64,000 nt of DNA, from assembly GCA_963823045.1 (NCBI GenBank), contig CAWGKA010000005.1, positions 62,001-126,000 on the forward strand, read 5' to 3'. Below the pieces are notes generated by a model that had not been told where the DNA came from, did not search any database, and saw nothing but the letters and a program-made list of their open reading frames with translations. The translations under genes and the position numbers were made by a program. This document shows, piece after piece, positions 1 to 9,669 of this stretch (the stretch's first letter is position 1; each line of letters opens with the position of its first letter). Source of the stretch: JADLGL01 sp963823045 (lineage in GTDB: Bacteria > Pseudomonadota > Alphaproteobacteria > Rhizobiales > Kaistiaceae).

Positions 1-472
1 CGATATAGTCCTCCCAATCGGCGAAGGGCACGGAACGTTCGCCGACGGTGCGGCCACGCACGGAGATGCCGGCCTGATGCACGGTGTCGGGGTCGCCGGA
101 TACCAGCGGGTGCCACCAGTAGAGGTCGTGTCCTTCGGAGACGAGACGATAAGCACAGGTCGGCGGCAGCCAGGACAGGGTCCTGACGTTCTGCGGCGTC
201 AGTTGAATGCAGTCCGGTACCTGCCTGGAGCGGTTGGCATAATCGCTACAGCGGCAGGTTGATTCATCGAGCAGGCGACAACTGATGGAGGTCCAGGCGA
301 TGTCGCCGGTTTCCTCGTCCTCCAGCTTGTTGAGGCAGCAGCGAGCGCAGCCGTCGCACAGCAATTCCCACTGCGCCCGCGACATCTCCTCCAGCGTCAA
401 ATGGCGCCAGAAGGGCGTCTCCGCCGGCCCGTTCACCACATCGGACACACCGCCTTCGCCATGCCTTGCCAA
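1..472 (-). CDS. YcgN/UPF0260 cysteine-cluster protein (partial, C-terminus cut by window edge)
   Basis: The protein belongs to the UPF0260/YcgN family of small cytosolic proteins with a dense cysteine cluster, whose role is unproven but probably involves metal binding. The family signature is visible: CDGCARCCLNKLED at about residues 39-52, then CRCSDYANR, VPDC, PPTCAYRL and YWWHPLVSGDPDTVHQAG. The reading frame is intact and is still open at base 1, so only the last few residues are missing. I chose a TTG start at 472 because AAGGAG lies 6 nt upstream; a GTG further in is the alternative. It is divergent from the penicillin-binding protein gene, with about 110 bp between the chosen starts. 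Confidence 0.85.
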   Translation of the reverse strand, partial: MARHGEGGVSDVVNGPAETPFWRHLTLEEMSRAQWELLCDGCARCCLNKLEDEETGDIAWTSISCRLLDESTCRCSDYANRSRQVPDCIQLTPQNVRTLSWLPPTCAYRLVSEGHDLYWWHPLVSGDPDTVHQAGISVRGRTVGERSVPFADWEDYI

Positions 473-582
473 GCCATTCTCCTTGCAGCACTACTGAACG
501 AGCGGCTCCGAACGGTGGGGCTCATCCCGTGCGCAGTCCATTTCTAACCGGTCGAAAGCCTCCACGCCAACGGAGGCCATCG

Positions 583-2652
583 GTGTTGTCGCCGCTGCGG
601 CGGTTCTTCGCCGGGATCGGCGTGGTGCTGAGCGGCGTCGACCACGGCCTCCATGCCCTCCGTCCGCGCGGCCTCTGGCGCTTCGCCAGTGAAATCCTCG
701 GCGACGGACTGACCCTCACGGCGGCCGGCGCCACGCTCGGCCTCGCTCTCGCCCTACCGGCGATCGAGGCGACCAAGGTCGATTGGCGCGATCAGGGCGA
801 CTATGCCGTCACCTTCCTCGACAGCAATGGCAATGAGATCGGCCGCCGCGGCATCCGACAGCTCGACAATGTGCCGCTATCGGAGATGCCCGACTATCTG
901 ATCGCCGCGGTCCTTTCGACCGAGGACCGGCGCTTCTACTCGCATTTCGGCATCGATATCTGGGGCACGGCGCGGGCGCTGCTGGAAAATCTACGCGCCA
1001 ATGAGGTGGTTCAGGGCGGATCGTCGATCACCCAGCAGGTCGCCCGCCTCCTCTATCTCAACAATGACCGCACCATCGAGAGGAAGATCCAGGAGGCCTT
1101 CATCGCCGTCTGGCTTGAGGCGACGCTGACCAAGGACGAGATCCTCGAGATCTATCTCGACCGCGCCTATATGGGCGCCGGCACTTTCGGCGTTGCGGCG
1201 GCGTCCGAATATTACTTTGGCAAGCCGGTGACGGAGGTGACTCTGGCCGAGGCGGCTATGCTCGCGGGCCTGTTCCAGGCACCATCGCGCTACGCCCCGA
1301 CCGTCAATCTCCCGAGCGCGCGCGCCCGCGCCAACGAGGTGCTCACCAACATGGTCGAGGCGGGCTACCTGACCGAGGGTCAGGTCGTCGGCGCGCGGCT
1401 GCGGCCGGCAACGGTGGTGGTGCGTGAAGAGCAGGCGGTGCCGGATTACTTCCTCGACTGGGCATTCCAGCAGGTGAAGGCGGCGGTGCCGACGGGCGAC
1501 CGCATTCTCACCGTGCAGACCACGCTTGACCCGACCATCGAGCACGCCGCCGAAGACGCCGTCGAGACCAGCCTCCGCCAATCGGGCGAACAGTACAATG
1601 TGAGCCAGGGGGCGGTGGTTGTGCTGTCGCCGGACGGGGCGGTGAGGGCCATGGTCGGTGGCCGCGACTATGGCGAAAGCCAGTTCAACCGCGCCACCAA
1701 CGCGGTGCGACAGCCGGGCTCGTCCTTCAAGCCGTTCGTCTACGCCACCGCGCTTATGAACGGCTACACGCCCGAGAGCATCGTGCCAGACGCGCCGATA
1801 ACCATCGGCGGCTGGTCGCCGCACAATTTCGGCGGCGGCTATGCCGGGCCGGTGACGCTAACGACGGCGCTGGTGACGTCGATCAACACGGTCGCGGTGC
1901 GCCTCGGGCAAGCGGTCGGCCAGGACCAAGTCGCCAATACTGCCTATGCGATGGGGATCACGACGCCCCTGGCGATCACGCGCTCGCTGCCTCTCGGCAG
2001 TTCAGGCGTGCATGTCATCGACATGGCGAGCGCCTACGCGGTGTTCGCCAATGGTGGCCAACGCGCCGACCCCTATGCCTTCACGCGGATCGTCAACAGC
2101 CATGGCGAGGTCGTCTACGACCGCGCGCGCGATGCGCCGCCGCCCGAACAGGCACTGCCGGCGAACATCGTGGCTGAGATGAACAACATGCTGGTGCAGG
2201 TGCCGGAATGGGGAACCGGCCGCGCCGCGCATCTCGCCGGCATTCCGACCGCGGGCAAGACGGGCACGACCAACGATTTCCGCGATGCCTGGTTTGTCGG
2301 CTTCACCGGCAACTATGTCGCCGCCGTCTGGTTCGGCAATGACAATTACGAGACCAGCAATCGCATGACCGGCGGATCGTTGCCGGCGCAGACCTGGAAC
2401 CGGTTCATGACGGTGGCGCATGAGAATGTGCCGATCGTGCCGATCCCATTCGTCGAGCGCGACGAATATCAAAGCCTGACGCAGCCCGCCGTGGCCGAAA
2501 CCGAACCGGCGCCGGCAGAGCCACCGCCCGAGCCGGTTCTTGCCCCGGCGCTCGAAGACGCATTGCAGCATCTGCACGATCTGCTCGGTGGCGAGCCGGT
2601 TGCGGCAACCCCAGGCGCTGACGCGATCGCCCGCGCATCCGCCGCGCCCTAA
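583..2652 (+). CDS. Class A penicillin-binding protein (PBP1A family, transglycosylase-transpeptidase)
   Basis: This is a bifunctional peptidoglycan synthase anchored in the inner membrane. After a short basic start there is one hydrophobic segment (about residues 45-65). The family 51 glycosyltransferase domain follows, with the catalytic-Glu motif TEDRRFYSHFG near residue 112 and GGSSITQQ near 147. The transpeptidase domain has all three penicillin-binding motifs: SSFK near 379 (RQPGSSFKPF), SIN near 432 and KTGTT near 559. A Pro/Glu/Ala-rich tail ends the protein. The GTG start at 583 has GGAGG 6 nt upstream; an in-frame ATG at 466 would overlap the divergent YcgN start and has no ribosome site. 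At about 689 aa it has normal length and no frameshift. Its stop overlaps that of the convergent glycosyltransferase gene. Confidence 0.93.
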   Translation: MLSPLRRFFAGIGVVLSGVDHGLHALRPRGLWRFASEILGDGLTLTAAGATLGLALALPAIEATKVDWRDQGDYAVTFLDSNGNEIGRRGIRQLDNVPLSEMPDYLIAAVLSTEDRRFYSHFGIDIWGTARALLENLRANEVVQGGSSITQQVARLLYLNNDRTIERKIQEAFIAVWLEATLTKDEILEIYLDRAYMGAGTFGVAAASEYYFGKPVTEVTLAEAAMLAGLFQAPSRYAPTVNLPSARARANEVLTNMVEAGYLTEGQVVGARLRPATVVVREEQAVPDYFLDWAFQQVKAAVPTGDRILTVQTTLDPTIEHAAEDAVETSLRQSGEQYNVSQGAVVVLSPDGAVRAMVGGRDYGESQFNRATNAVRQPGSSFKPFVYATALMNGYTPESIVPDAPITIGGWSPHNFGGGYAGPVTLTTALVTSINTVAVRLGQAVGQDQVANTAYAMGITTPLAITRSLPLGSSGVHVIDMASAYAVFANGGQRADPYAFTRIVNSHGEVVYDRARDAPPPEQALPANIVAEMNNMLVQVPEWGTGRAAHLAGIPTAGKTGTTNDFRDAWFVGFTGNYVAAVWFGNDNYETSNRMTGGSLPAQTWNRFMTVAHENVPIVPIPFVERDEYQSLTQPAVAETEPAPAEPPPEPVLAPALEDALQHLHDLLGGEPVAATPGADAIARASAAP

Positions 2653-4145
2653 TTGGCGGGCGGTGCTCCCGGCAGGCGATAGACGTCATATTCGGCGACG
2701 GTCAGGCGTGCCCCGGGTGCGGGTGAGCGTGGCGATCTTCTCGGCGGCCCCGAATATCGCCTCGATCGGCTCGACCGAATCCCCGCCTCGACGATCGCCA
2801 CCACAGGCCCTGCCAGTTGTTCCGCCGTCAGCGGCGGTTCCTGCACCCAGCGCTCCGGCTCGTTGTACTGATGGACGAGCATCGGATCGCCCGGATTGTA
2901 GAAGCTCATCCATCCGGTCATCTGGTAGGTGGCCGTGAGAATGAGCGTCGCGCCCTGCTCCTCGCGGATCGTCTCGACCTCCTCGGCGATCGTCTCGATG
3001 CCGGCGCCGATGCGGCTCGCCGTTGGATCCCAGGTGCCGAGTGGCAGGAGGCCGGTCAGTGTCTGGCCATAGATCGCGACCACGAAGAATAGCCCGACCG
3101 GAACCGCCCAGGAGCGGATGGCGCGGACGAAACGCGCCATGCCGCCATGCCATTCGACCTGATGCACGCTGGCCGCTGCGGCGAGGACGAAGGCGGGAAA
3201 GATCGGACCGGTCCAATTGCCTTCGACGCGGGCATGGAGCGCGTGGAAGATGAAATAAAGCGTCGTCGGCAGGACCAGCGCCACGAGCAGAACGCGCGCC
3301 GTGCGCGGCCCACCGCGCCGGATGAAGAAGGCGGCGATACCGAGCCAGCCCAGGACGAAGATGATCGGCGTTGCCATGCCGAACTCGGTGCCGAGATGCT
3401 CGAACAGATATTGCGGCGTGAAGGCGCCGATCTCGACGCGGCTGAACTGCTTGGTGAAGGTCGCCCAATCATGGTTGGCGTTCCAGGCGAGGTTCGGGAA
3501 GAACATCACGAAGGCGATCATCAGCGCGACCCACGGCCAGGGCGTCCGCAGCCAGGGGCGCATGCGTGGGGAGAACAATAGCCAGAGGAAGATCGATGGC
3601 GGCCAGAACAGCGCCGTGAACTTCGCGAGGAGCCCCAGACCAGTGATGACGCCTGCAGCGACCCACCATACCGGGCGCCCCGTCTGGACGATTTTGGCAA
3701 GGCAATAGAGCAGGAAGGCCGAGGCGATCAGCAGCGAGGCGTCGGGCGTCGCCAGGATCGTGCCGACGGCGACGATCAGCGTCAGATTGAAGAAGATGAG
3801 CGCCGACATGGCGAGACGGCGATCGTCGAACAGGATCGCCGCGCTGCGCCACACCGCCCAGCTCGCCGGCACGCTAAGGGCGAGCGGGATCAGCCGGACG
3901 CCGAATTCATTATTGCCGGCGATCGAAGTGCCAGCGCTGATGAGCCAGGCAACGAGCGGCGGATGATCGAAATAGCCCGTGGCAAAGTGGGTCGACCAGC
4001 GCCAGTAATAGGCCTCGTCATAGGCAAGTGGAATGAACGGCGCCATCGCGAAGCGCGCCAGCGTCAGCGCGACGACGATAAGGAAGGCTACGCCCCCTTG
4101 GCTGAGGCCGAAGCTCGATGGAGCGGCTTCGCTCTGCGCGCTCAC
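2649..4145 (-). CDS. Family 39 glycosyltransferase (ArnT/PMT-like, polytopic)
   Basis: This is an integral-membrane sugar transferase that would use a polyprenyl-phosphate sugar donor; its acceptor is unknown. It shows the family 39 pattern: an N-terminal membrane helix, then YDEAYYWRWS with the acidic catalytic motif in the first periplasmic loop (about residues 42-51), GYFDHPPLVAW next, and about ten further hydrophobic helices. The C-terminus changes frame near 2800 and back near 2720: the stretch between reads sensibly only in another frame (DSVEPIEAIFGAAEKIATLT). The true end is TVAEYDVYRLPGAPPAN. Such a compensating pair points to sequencing indels. At about 498 aa it has typical length. 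ArnT-type lipid A aminoarabinose transfer is possible but not demonstrated, since no arn genes lie nearby. Confidence 0.85.
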   Translation of the reverse strand: MSAQSEAAPSSFGLSQGGVAFLIVVALTLARFAMAPFIPLAYDEAYYWRWSTHFATGYFDHPPLVAWLISAGTSIAGNNEFGVRLIPLALSVPASWAVWRSAAILFDDRRLAMSALIFFNLTLIVAVGTILATPDASLLIASAFLLYCLAKIVQTGRPVWWVAAGVITGLGLLAKFTALFWPPSIFLWLLFSPRMRPWLRTPWPWVALMIAFVMFFPNLAWNANHDWATFTKQFSRVEIGAFTPQYLFEHLGTEFGMATPIIFVLGWLGIAAFFIRRGGPRTARVLLVALVLPTTLYFIFHALHARVEGNWTGPIFPAFVLAAAASVHQVEWHGGMARFVRAIRSWAVPVGLFFVVAIYGQTLTGLLPLGTWDPTASRIGAGIETIAEEVETIREEQGATLILTATYQMTGWMSFYNPGDPMLVHQYNEPERWVQEPPLTAEQLAGPVVAIVEAGIRSSRSRRYSGPPRRSPRSPAPGARLTVAEYDVYRLPGAPPAN

Positions 4146-4273
4146 TCTCCGCCCCGCATGATCCGGCCCCCAGCTTCGCTCCGCCGATGCTTAGCGTGCC
4201 GCCATGGGCGGCGGCAAATCATGCTGTGCATCGCGAACGCTTGGCTTTTATGCGATGACCGCCCGCAGGAGGG

Positions 4274-4853
4274 ATGAATCTGCGCCGGTTGATCCTCGAC
4301 ATATTGATGGTGGCGGTGATCGCCGTGATCGTCGGCGGCGGTTCGGCGCTGCTCGCCCTCGACCAAGCGCGCAGTCGCGGCACGATGGCGATCGGGCCGT
4401 GGACCGCCACGCCGACCGGCGGCAGCAGCAACCCCTATGTCGCTGTCATAGCGACGACGACGCACGACATCCCATTTGGTACGGCGGAGGGCATCGTCTT
4501 CAGTGCTCGAACTGACAGCGCCGGGCGGCCGCTCAACAGCCGATGCGACTACACCGTCTCCGGCAGGACGCCCTCGGCGCGGCTGTGGACGCTGACGGTC
4601 TACGATTCCGACAACGCGCTGATGGCGAATGCAGCCGGGACGGACAACCTTGCACTCCAGGGAAATCCTGCGCGAGCCGGACGGCAGCTTCACCATCGCC
4701 GTTTCGCCCCTCGCCCAGCCCGGCAATTGGGTGCCGGTCGATCCGGAGACCGGCCTGATCTTCGTGCTTCGCCTCTACGACACGCCTCTGACCACCGGCC
4801 TTGCCGCGGCGGGGCGCACAATGCCGGTAATCACCGAGGGAGCGTGCCGATGA
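4274..4853 (+). CDS. DUF1214 domain protein (frameshifted)
   Basis: This is a small membrane-anchored envelope protein of unknown function, about 190 aa. One N-terminal hydrophobic helix (about residues 7-29) is followed by a periplasmic domain. DUF1214 features are visible: RLWTLTVYDSDNALMANAAG, and after a frame change near 4655, EPDGSFTIAVSP, GNWVPVDPETGLIFVLRLYD and a final MPVITEGACR. The first part is in one frame and the rest in another, so one indel separates them. GGAGG lies almost directly before the ATG. Its stop overlaps the start of the next gene as ATGA, so the pair is probably translationally coupled. DUF1214 and DUF1254 are often one protein in other bacteria, but occur as a split pair here. 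Confidence 0.82.
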
Positions 4854-5445
4854 AACGGGGCGTCTTCATCCTTATCGTCGGCCTCATTGGCGGGGCATTC
4901 CTCCACGTCGGAGGCATCCTCGCCTTCCCGCTTTTTGGCGGCCGCGACCTGTGGAACGATGTCGCCGACTATGGTCCGGCGGAAGTCTTCAACGTCATCC
5001 CGCAGGCGGTCCCGGGCGAAGAGACGCTGGCAACGCTCGATCCCGACATGGTCCACGCCGTCTGCCGGCTCGACCTCACGCGGCCACACCGCATCTTCGC
5101 CGCACTCGATGCGCGGTTCTGGTCGGTCGGCATCCTCGATCGCACCGGGCGCAAGCCTCTACAGCCTCAACAGCGAAACCGCCGGGCGAGCCGAACTCGA
5201 CGTTCTCCTCATCCGGCCAGTCGACCTGACGCCGCTGCGGCGGAACCCGCCGCCGGTTCTCGAACAATCGGTCGTTGTCGATTTGGCGATCGACGAAGCG
5301 ATCGTCGTCATCCGCGCTTTCGCATCCGATGCGTCAGCGCGTGCGCTGCTGGCCGCCCAACTCGTCGGTGCAAATTGCGACGCCCCCGTCGATCTCAGCC
5401 CGCGCGGAGCCGGAACCGGCGGCACCCGCCGTCGAAGCGCCCTAG
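4850..5445 (+). CDS. DUF1254 domain protein (frameshifted)
   Basis: This is the partner of the preceding DUF1214 gene: about 195 aa with an N-terminal hydrophobic helix (residues 5-26, FILIVGLIGGAFLHVGGILA). Recognisable parts are LFGGRDLWNDV, TLDPDMVHAVCRLDL, ARFWSVGILDRTG, and after a frame change near 5150, LYSLNSETAGRAELDVLLIRPVDL and a hydrophobic VVVDLAIDEAIVVIRAF segment. A second shift near 5400 gives a tail AEPEPAAPAVEAP and a TAG at 5443-5445; without it the frame runs on to about 5570 as unlikely sequence. I infer that both shifts are sequence errors. The function is unknown; the pair is predicted to be a periplasm-facing envelope complex. Confidence 0.75.
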
Positions 5446-5447
5446 CC

Positions 5448-5635
5448 TCAGGCCGTGCGTTTCGACCGCTGCGTCTTCCGCCGCGGCTTGGCCGAGCCAG
5501 CTCGCTGAGCTTTCGGCTTTGCCGGCGCGTGTCGCGTTCGATGCGCACGCCCGGGAAGATAAGAACGTGACAGCCTCCGGTTCGTGCCGGACGGTCCGCC
5601 TTGGCGACTTCGGGAAATGGGATAATCGTTGCCAT
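5448..5635 (-). CDS. Small conserved basic protein (MATIIPFP family, frameshifted)
   Basis: This protein of about 60 aa starts MATIIPFPEVAKADRP and continues CHVLIFPGVRIERD. I recognise this as a pattern common in small hypothetical proteins of Hyphomicrobiales. Near 5535 the frame must change once to reach a lysine/arginine-rich tail (SAKPRRKTQRSKRTA) and a TGA at 5448-5450. Without the change the frame continues through the convergent DUF1254 gene. The end faces the DUF1254 stop with a 2-nt gap, which supports the corrected end. The function is unknown; the basic tail could bind nucleic acid. Confidence 0.6.
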
Positions 5636-5732
5636 CTGGCCCCTGCCCCTTCGCGGCAATCGCCGCGTCGTTCGATTATGGCAGATGGCGATTAAGGATT
5701 GGCCAAGGTTAACAGTACGCTAACGAATCCAG

Positions 5733-6878
5733 GTGATGCTCAGCTGTAACGATCCCACCAGCCATGGCAGCCTCCTCACTTTGCAGCACCGTTCGGCCTC
5801 CGACGACCTGATGACCTTGGCGCAGGCGCGGCCGGAAGACCGTGACGCGAACCTGCTCCGCGCCGCCACCGCGCTGTTCTGCCAGGAGCCTACGCACGAC
5901 CGCGACGCGGTCCGACGCTACGAGCAGTTGGCGATCCACCTTCTGCCCAAGGTCAAGGCGAACGACCGCGCCTATATTGCCTCCATGCTCGGCAGCCGAG
6001 GCGACGCGCCGCCCGCCGTGCTGCGCCTTCTCGCGCGCGACGAAATCGGTATCGCCGGGCCGGTGCTGCGCCAATCGCCGGTGCTGTCGACGATCGACCT
6101 TCTCGGCATCATCGCCTCAACCGGCCGAGACCATCACCAGATGATCGCAGGCCGCACCGACCTCAATGCGGACGTGCTGCGCGCGCTCGCCATTGCCCGG
6201 CAAAAGGCGAAGGCCGCCGAGGCGTCGGACAGCCAAGCCGAAAGCAGCGCTCCCGCCGTGATGGAAACCGAACAAACCAACATGGTTGCGGGGCCCCCCG
6301 CACCGATCCCGGCGCCGGGCTTCGACGATTTCCTGGAGGCGCCGCGCGAACGCCGGCTGCGAATTCTCGGCGAGGCCTCCTCGCAACGCTGGCGCGCGCA
6401 CAAGGGCACGCAGAGCCGGCGGCTCGATCACGTGCTGAGCCGGAGCTATGCGACGGCGGAGATCGTGGCCCGCGCCAGAAAGCGCGACCGGCCGGGCTTG
6501 GTCGAGGCCTTCTCTGCCGCGCTCGGCATCACCACCGACGTCGCGACGCGCCTCCTCTACGATCCGTCGGGCGAACCGCTGGTGCTGATGATCCGCGCAG
6601 CCGGCCTCAGCGACGCGGATGGCCGCACCGTGCTCCTCCTTGCCAACAAGGAGATCGGCGAATCGGTCGAAGCCTTCTTCCGACTTGCCGACCTCTATGC
6701 CTCGCTCGAGATGGCAACAGCCGAAGCGTTCATCGCGGCCTGGCGTGCTCCTGCGCAGCAGCGTCGTCAGGCGACGCATGTGCCGGTCTACGTCGAAGGC
6801 GCCGACCGTCCGGCGGCGGCCGCGGCGACGCCTGCGGAAAGCACACAGCGGCCGCAGCGCCGCGCCGGCGAAGGCTAG
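5733..6878 (+). CDS. DUF2336 domain protein
   Basis: This is a cytosolic helical-repeat protein of 381 aa, intact in one frame. DUF2336 proteins are alpha-helical, HEAT-like proteins of unknown role that are widespread in Alphaproteobacteria. Visible features are an N-terminal repeat block (SDDLMTLAQARPED through VLRALAIARQKAKAAEA), a Pro/Ala linker with PAPIPAPGFDDFLEAP near residue 190, then a second helical block with RLDHVLSRSYATAEIVARARKRD and DATTRLL-like heptads. It ends in an Ala/Pro/Arg tail. The start is GTG at 5733 or the adjacent ATG at 5736, and no clear Shine-Dalgarno helps decide. It converges on the DUF1491 gene with a 3-nt gap. Confidence 0.82.
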   Translation: MMLSCNDPTSHGSLLTLQHRSASDDLMTLAQARPEDRDANLLRAATALFCQEPTHDRDAVRRYEQLAIHLLPKVKANDRAYIASMLGSRGDAPPAVLRLLARDEIGIAGPVLRQSPVLSTIDLLGIIASTGRDHHQMIAGRTDLNADVLRALAIARQKAKAAEASDSQAESSAPAVMETEQTNMVAGPPAPIPAPGFDDFLEAPRERRLRILGEASSQRWRAHKGTQSRRLDHVLSRSYATAEIVARARKRDRPGLVEAFSAALGITTDVATRLLYDPSGEPLVLMIRAAGLSDADGRTVLLLANKEIGESVEAFFRLADLYASLEMATAEAFIAAWRAPAQQRRQATHVPVYVEGADRPAAAAATPAESTQRPQRRAGEG

Positions 6879-6881
6879 CGC

Positions 6882-7224
6882 CTAGGCCGGAGCGAGATCG
6901 AGGAAGGATCGCCCGTCGCGATCCTCGATCGCCACCACCCAGAGATCGGGATCGAACTTCGCTTCGCGCTCAAGCCGCGCGTTGATGGCCGACGGCTCGG
7001 CTTTTTCGACGATCAGTTGAAACAGGCGGTCAGTCGGGCGTTCTTCATCAAATGCCGTCTGCGGCGCCGGGCCATACAGATCGATGGTTCCGTCGAGGCG
7101 ATCGACCTCGAAGAAGATCGCGCCCGCCTCCTCCGCACCATGGCGCACGACCGCCGCATTCGCGCCCTCGACGAAGCAGCGGCGGATATGGGCGGCAACG
7201 AAGAGGCCTCGAGGTCAGCCGCAT
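6882..7224 (-). CDS. DUF1491 family protein (frameshifted near start)
   Basis: This is a small protein of about 113 aa. After MRLTS a frame change near 7205 gives LFVAAHIRRCFVEGANAAVV, then RHGAEEAGAIFFEVDRLDGT, IDLYGPAPQTAFDEE and ELWVVAIED-like sequence typical of DUF1491. The function is not established. It lies 3 nt downstream of the peptidoglycan-binding gene in the same direction, so the two probably form an operon, an arrangement I know from related genomes. The ATG at 7222-7224 is preferred because the protein then starts just after the upstream stop. Confidence 0.8.
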
Positions 7225-7227
7225 CCG

Positions 7228-8094
7228 CTAGCGTGAGGTGATCGCGCCGATGGCGACCATGCGATCGATCAACGCCTGATCGACGACGCCGGTAACATCG
7301 AGGCCATATTCGAGCTGGAAGGCGCGGATGGCCGCGGCCGTCTCGTCCGACATCTGCCCGTTCGGCGACGAGAGGGCCGTAGCCGATCTGGTTGAGCGCG
7401 GTCTGCACGGCGAGGAGTTGTGTTCCCTCTGCCGGCAGCACGGCTGCCGGGCTGGTCGTGTCCGGCGCGGTTGCGCGCAGCTGCGTCAGCAGCGCGTCGC
7501 TGATTTCGCCGGTGGCCGTGAGGCCGTGATCCCTCTCATAGGCTTCGATGGCTTGCTGCGTGTTGGCGCCGAACAGGCCATCGATCGCGCCGGGATCGTA
7601 GCCCTGCGCCTGCAGCAATTGCTGCACCTCGACGACCGTTGCCGATGCCGCCGCTCCTTGGACCCGAGGCGCGTCGACCGTTGTCACGGCGACGAGGCGG
7701 CCGATCTCATCGACCTGGTCCTGCGTTGCGTCGTCGTTGCCGCCGGCGCGGTTTCTGCCGGCTCATTGGCAGCGGCGACAGGCGTTGCCGGGCGCGGCAT
7801 CTTCGCTCGCGTGGCGAAGAACGGCGAGGGATGCTCGCCGGTCTGGAAGAAGACGGCGTTGGCCACGATCGTCGCCGCGGCAGCGGTGAAGAGCAGCACA
7901 ACGGCCGTGCGTCCGGGATGGCGCAGCGCGGCGCCAAGCAGGCGGCCGATCAGGCCCGGCCGACGCACCTCGTCATCGTAGACAAAGTCGTCGCGGTAGG
8001 CGGTACGCTCAAGCACTCTTGCGGACCTCGCGGTTTCGGCTCTCTTCGGCGTGACGGTCGTCTCCCGAGTGGCTTCAGCGACAGGCAAGGACAA
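7228..8094 (-). CDS. Membrane-anchored peptidoglycan-binding domain protein (frameshifted)
   Basis: This protein of about 285 aa has a cytosolic N-terminus (RDDFVYDDEVRRPGLIGR), one transmembrane helix (about residues 59-83, TAVVLLFTAAAATIVANAVFF) and an Ala/Pro/Thr linker. Two PG_binding_1 repeats follow: VVEVQQLLQAQGYDPGAIDG with TQQAIEAYERDHGL, and LLAVQTALNQIGYG with AIRAFQLEYGLDVTG. These repeats normally bind cell wall from the periplasmic side. Frame changes are needed near 7700 and 7370. The start is a TTG at 8094, which overlaps the end of the upstream sensor-like gene and has a poor ribosome site, so it is uncertain. Confidence 0.8.
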
Positions 8095-9368
8095 GCTCGA
8101 CGATCAGCCCGCCGGGGCCCCGCGGCCCCAGCCGCAGATCACCTCCAGATAGCTTGACGCGCGCTGCGATTTCGGCGAAGCCGAGTTCGGCGGCATGAGC
8201 GATGGCCAGTATATGGCGATTGCGGGTGAAAGAAAGGCTGTGCGGCCTCCGGCGGCTTCGGCGGATGCATCGGCTCCGCGGATGGCAAGGCCTAGTTGGT
8301 TGCCGTGACGTTCGAAGGCAATCGTGAAGGTTGGTGCCCCTGCTGGAGGCCTGCGAGGCGGCCACGAGGAGGGCTGGCGATAAGCGTCGCGCATTCGGCA
8401 GAAGGGACCCCGACCCGAGGCAGATCCGCTCCGCCGTAGTGGATCCTCGACATCGCGCTCGATGCGCCAACGATGCCGTTGGCGACGCCGCGGGGCGAGA
8501 AGCCATCGCCGCGCCGAGATCGGCGGTCGGCACTCTGCGACCGGCAACACGAAGAACCGACCGCTTGAGTCGGTCGCTATGCCGGCGTTCCGGCCGGCGG
8601 CGCTGGATGAGGTGTTGAGCCGCTTGAGTTCCGCGGGATCGACCACCACGCGTTCATCGGCCAAGCAGACTCGTAGGGATGCGATCGAATTCGGCCACGG
8701 TCCCCGCCTCGGCTGTCAGCCCACGGGTTCGCATCGACTGCCAGCGTCCTCAGCGGGACCTGTGGTTGCGCTTCGCTCGTCCTTCGCCGAGGCTGGCGGC
8801 CGCTTCCCCTTGAAGCTAAGCGCAATGCCGTAAAGGTCGAGGCCGCAATACCGATCAGGGCGACGATGCCGGCGGTCAGTGCCCTGGTCACGTCGGACGG
8901 CGACCCCGAGGAACCAAACAGATCGAGAGCTGTTATCGTCGCAAATGCGACGGCTGCCATGCCTGCGGCCAACGGAACGGCGAATTTGGTGCCGCCAAGG
9001 CGCGCGGCGATCGGTAGCGCCGCGAAAAGCGCCACGGCCGGCGAGGACAAGCCTCCTGTCGCCAGACACGACAGCGCCACCAGGGCCGCGAGGACGCCGG
9101 TGGCGATGCTCTGTCCGACCTCGATATGTCCGGTGCGGACGACAAAAGCGACGACGCCAAGCGGCGCCAGCAGCATAACAATGGCGAGGCTAGCGAGTGC
9201 CGATCCCGGCGCCCCGAACGCCAGCCAGAGCGGAAACGCGGCAAGGCCCAGCGACGCCGAGCGCCAGCTGTGCGCCCAGGAAACGGAAATGGCGGCCGGC
9301 AGCAGTCGAATCTTCGGCGATGGCGGCGCGACTTGCCCCTCGAGGACCCGCCTCAGCGTTTCTTTCAA
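8075..9368 (-). pseudogene. Membrane sensor-like protein, heavily broken (DivJ-like topology)
   Basis: The first 200 residues are intact and hydrophobic, with about five or six helices (for example FPLWLAFGAPGSALASLAIVM, TGVLAALVALSCLATGGLSS, LTAGIVALIGIAASTFTALRL). This resembles the membrane sensor of DivJ-type histidine kinases. From about 8730 downward no frame stays convincing. Fragments such as ADERVVVDPAELKRL, FTIAFERHGNQLGLAIRGADA and a last part ELGFAEIAARVKLSGGDLRLG ending in VELVLACR look like the end of an ATPase-type domain. There is no H-box or N-box, and only about 220 codons follow the membrane part, too few for a full kinase. It is either a decayed gene or a short, badly sequenced one. 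The start (TTG at 9368) is uncertain. Confidence 0.5.
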
Positions 9369-9669
9369 GAGCGTGCATGGAGTCCAGTGACGCTTCCTTG
9401 AAAGGCCACGCTGTCAGCGCGTGCTTAAGGGAAGCCTAAGGCGCGGGCTTCCGTGCTTGTCGAGCCGCCAAAGGGCGCTCGCGACGGCCCTCAAACCGAG
9501 CGTCGTGGTTAACGGACGGTCACCGCCAGAGGCCATGAGTCACCGGAAAGCCAAGGAATCATCGGCTTGCCGGCGACGACCAATTGATTCGAGTTTTAGC
9601 AAAAGGCTGAACGCCGTTTTCAAGGCTCGCCGCTAGGGTGGTACGGGTGAGAAATGCGGACAGGGTCCG

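Noticed and set aside
991..1824. A 277-codon leftward open frame opposite the penicillin-binding protein
   Set aside because: It is antisense to an intact gene with all catalytic motifs and has no independent support.
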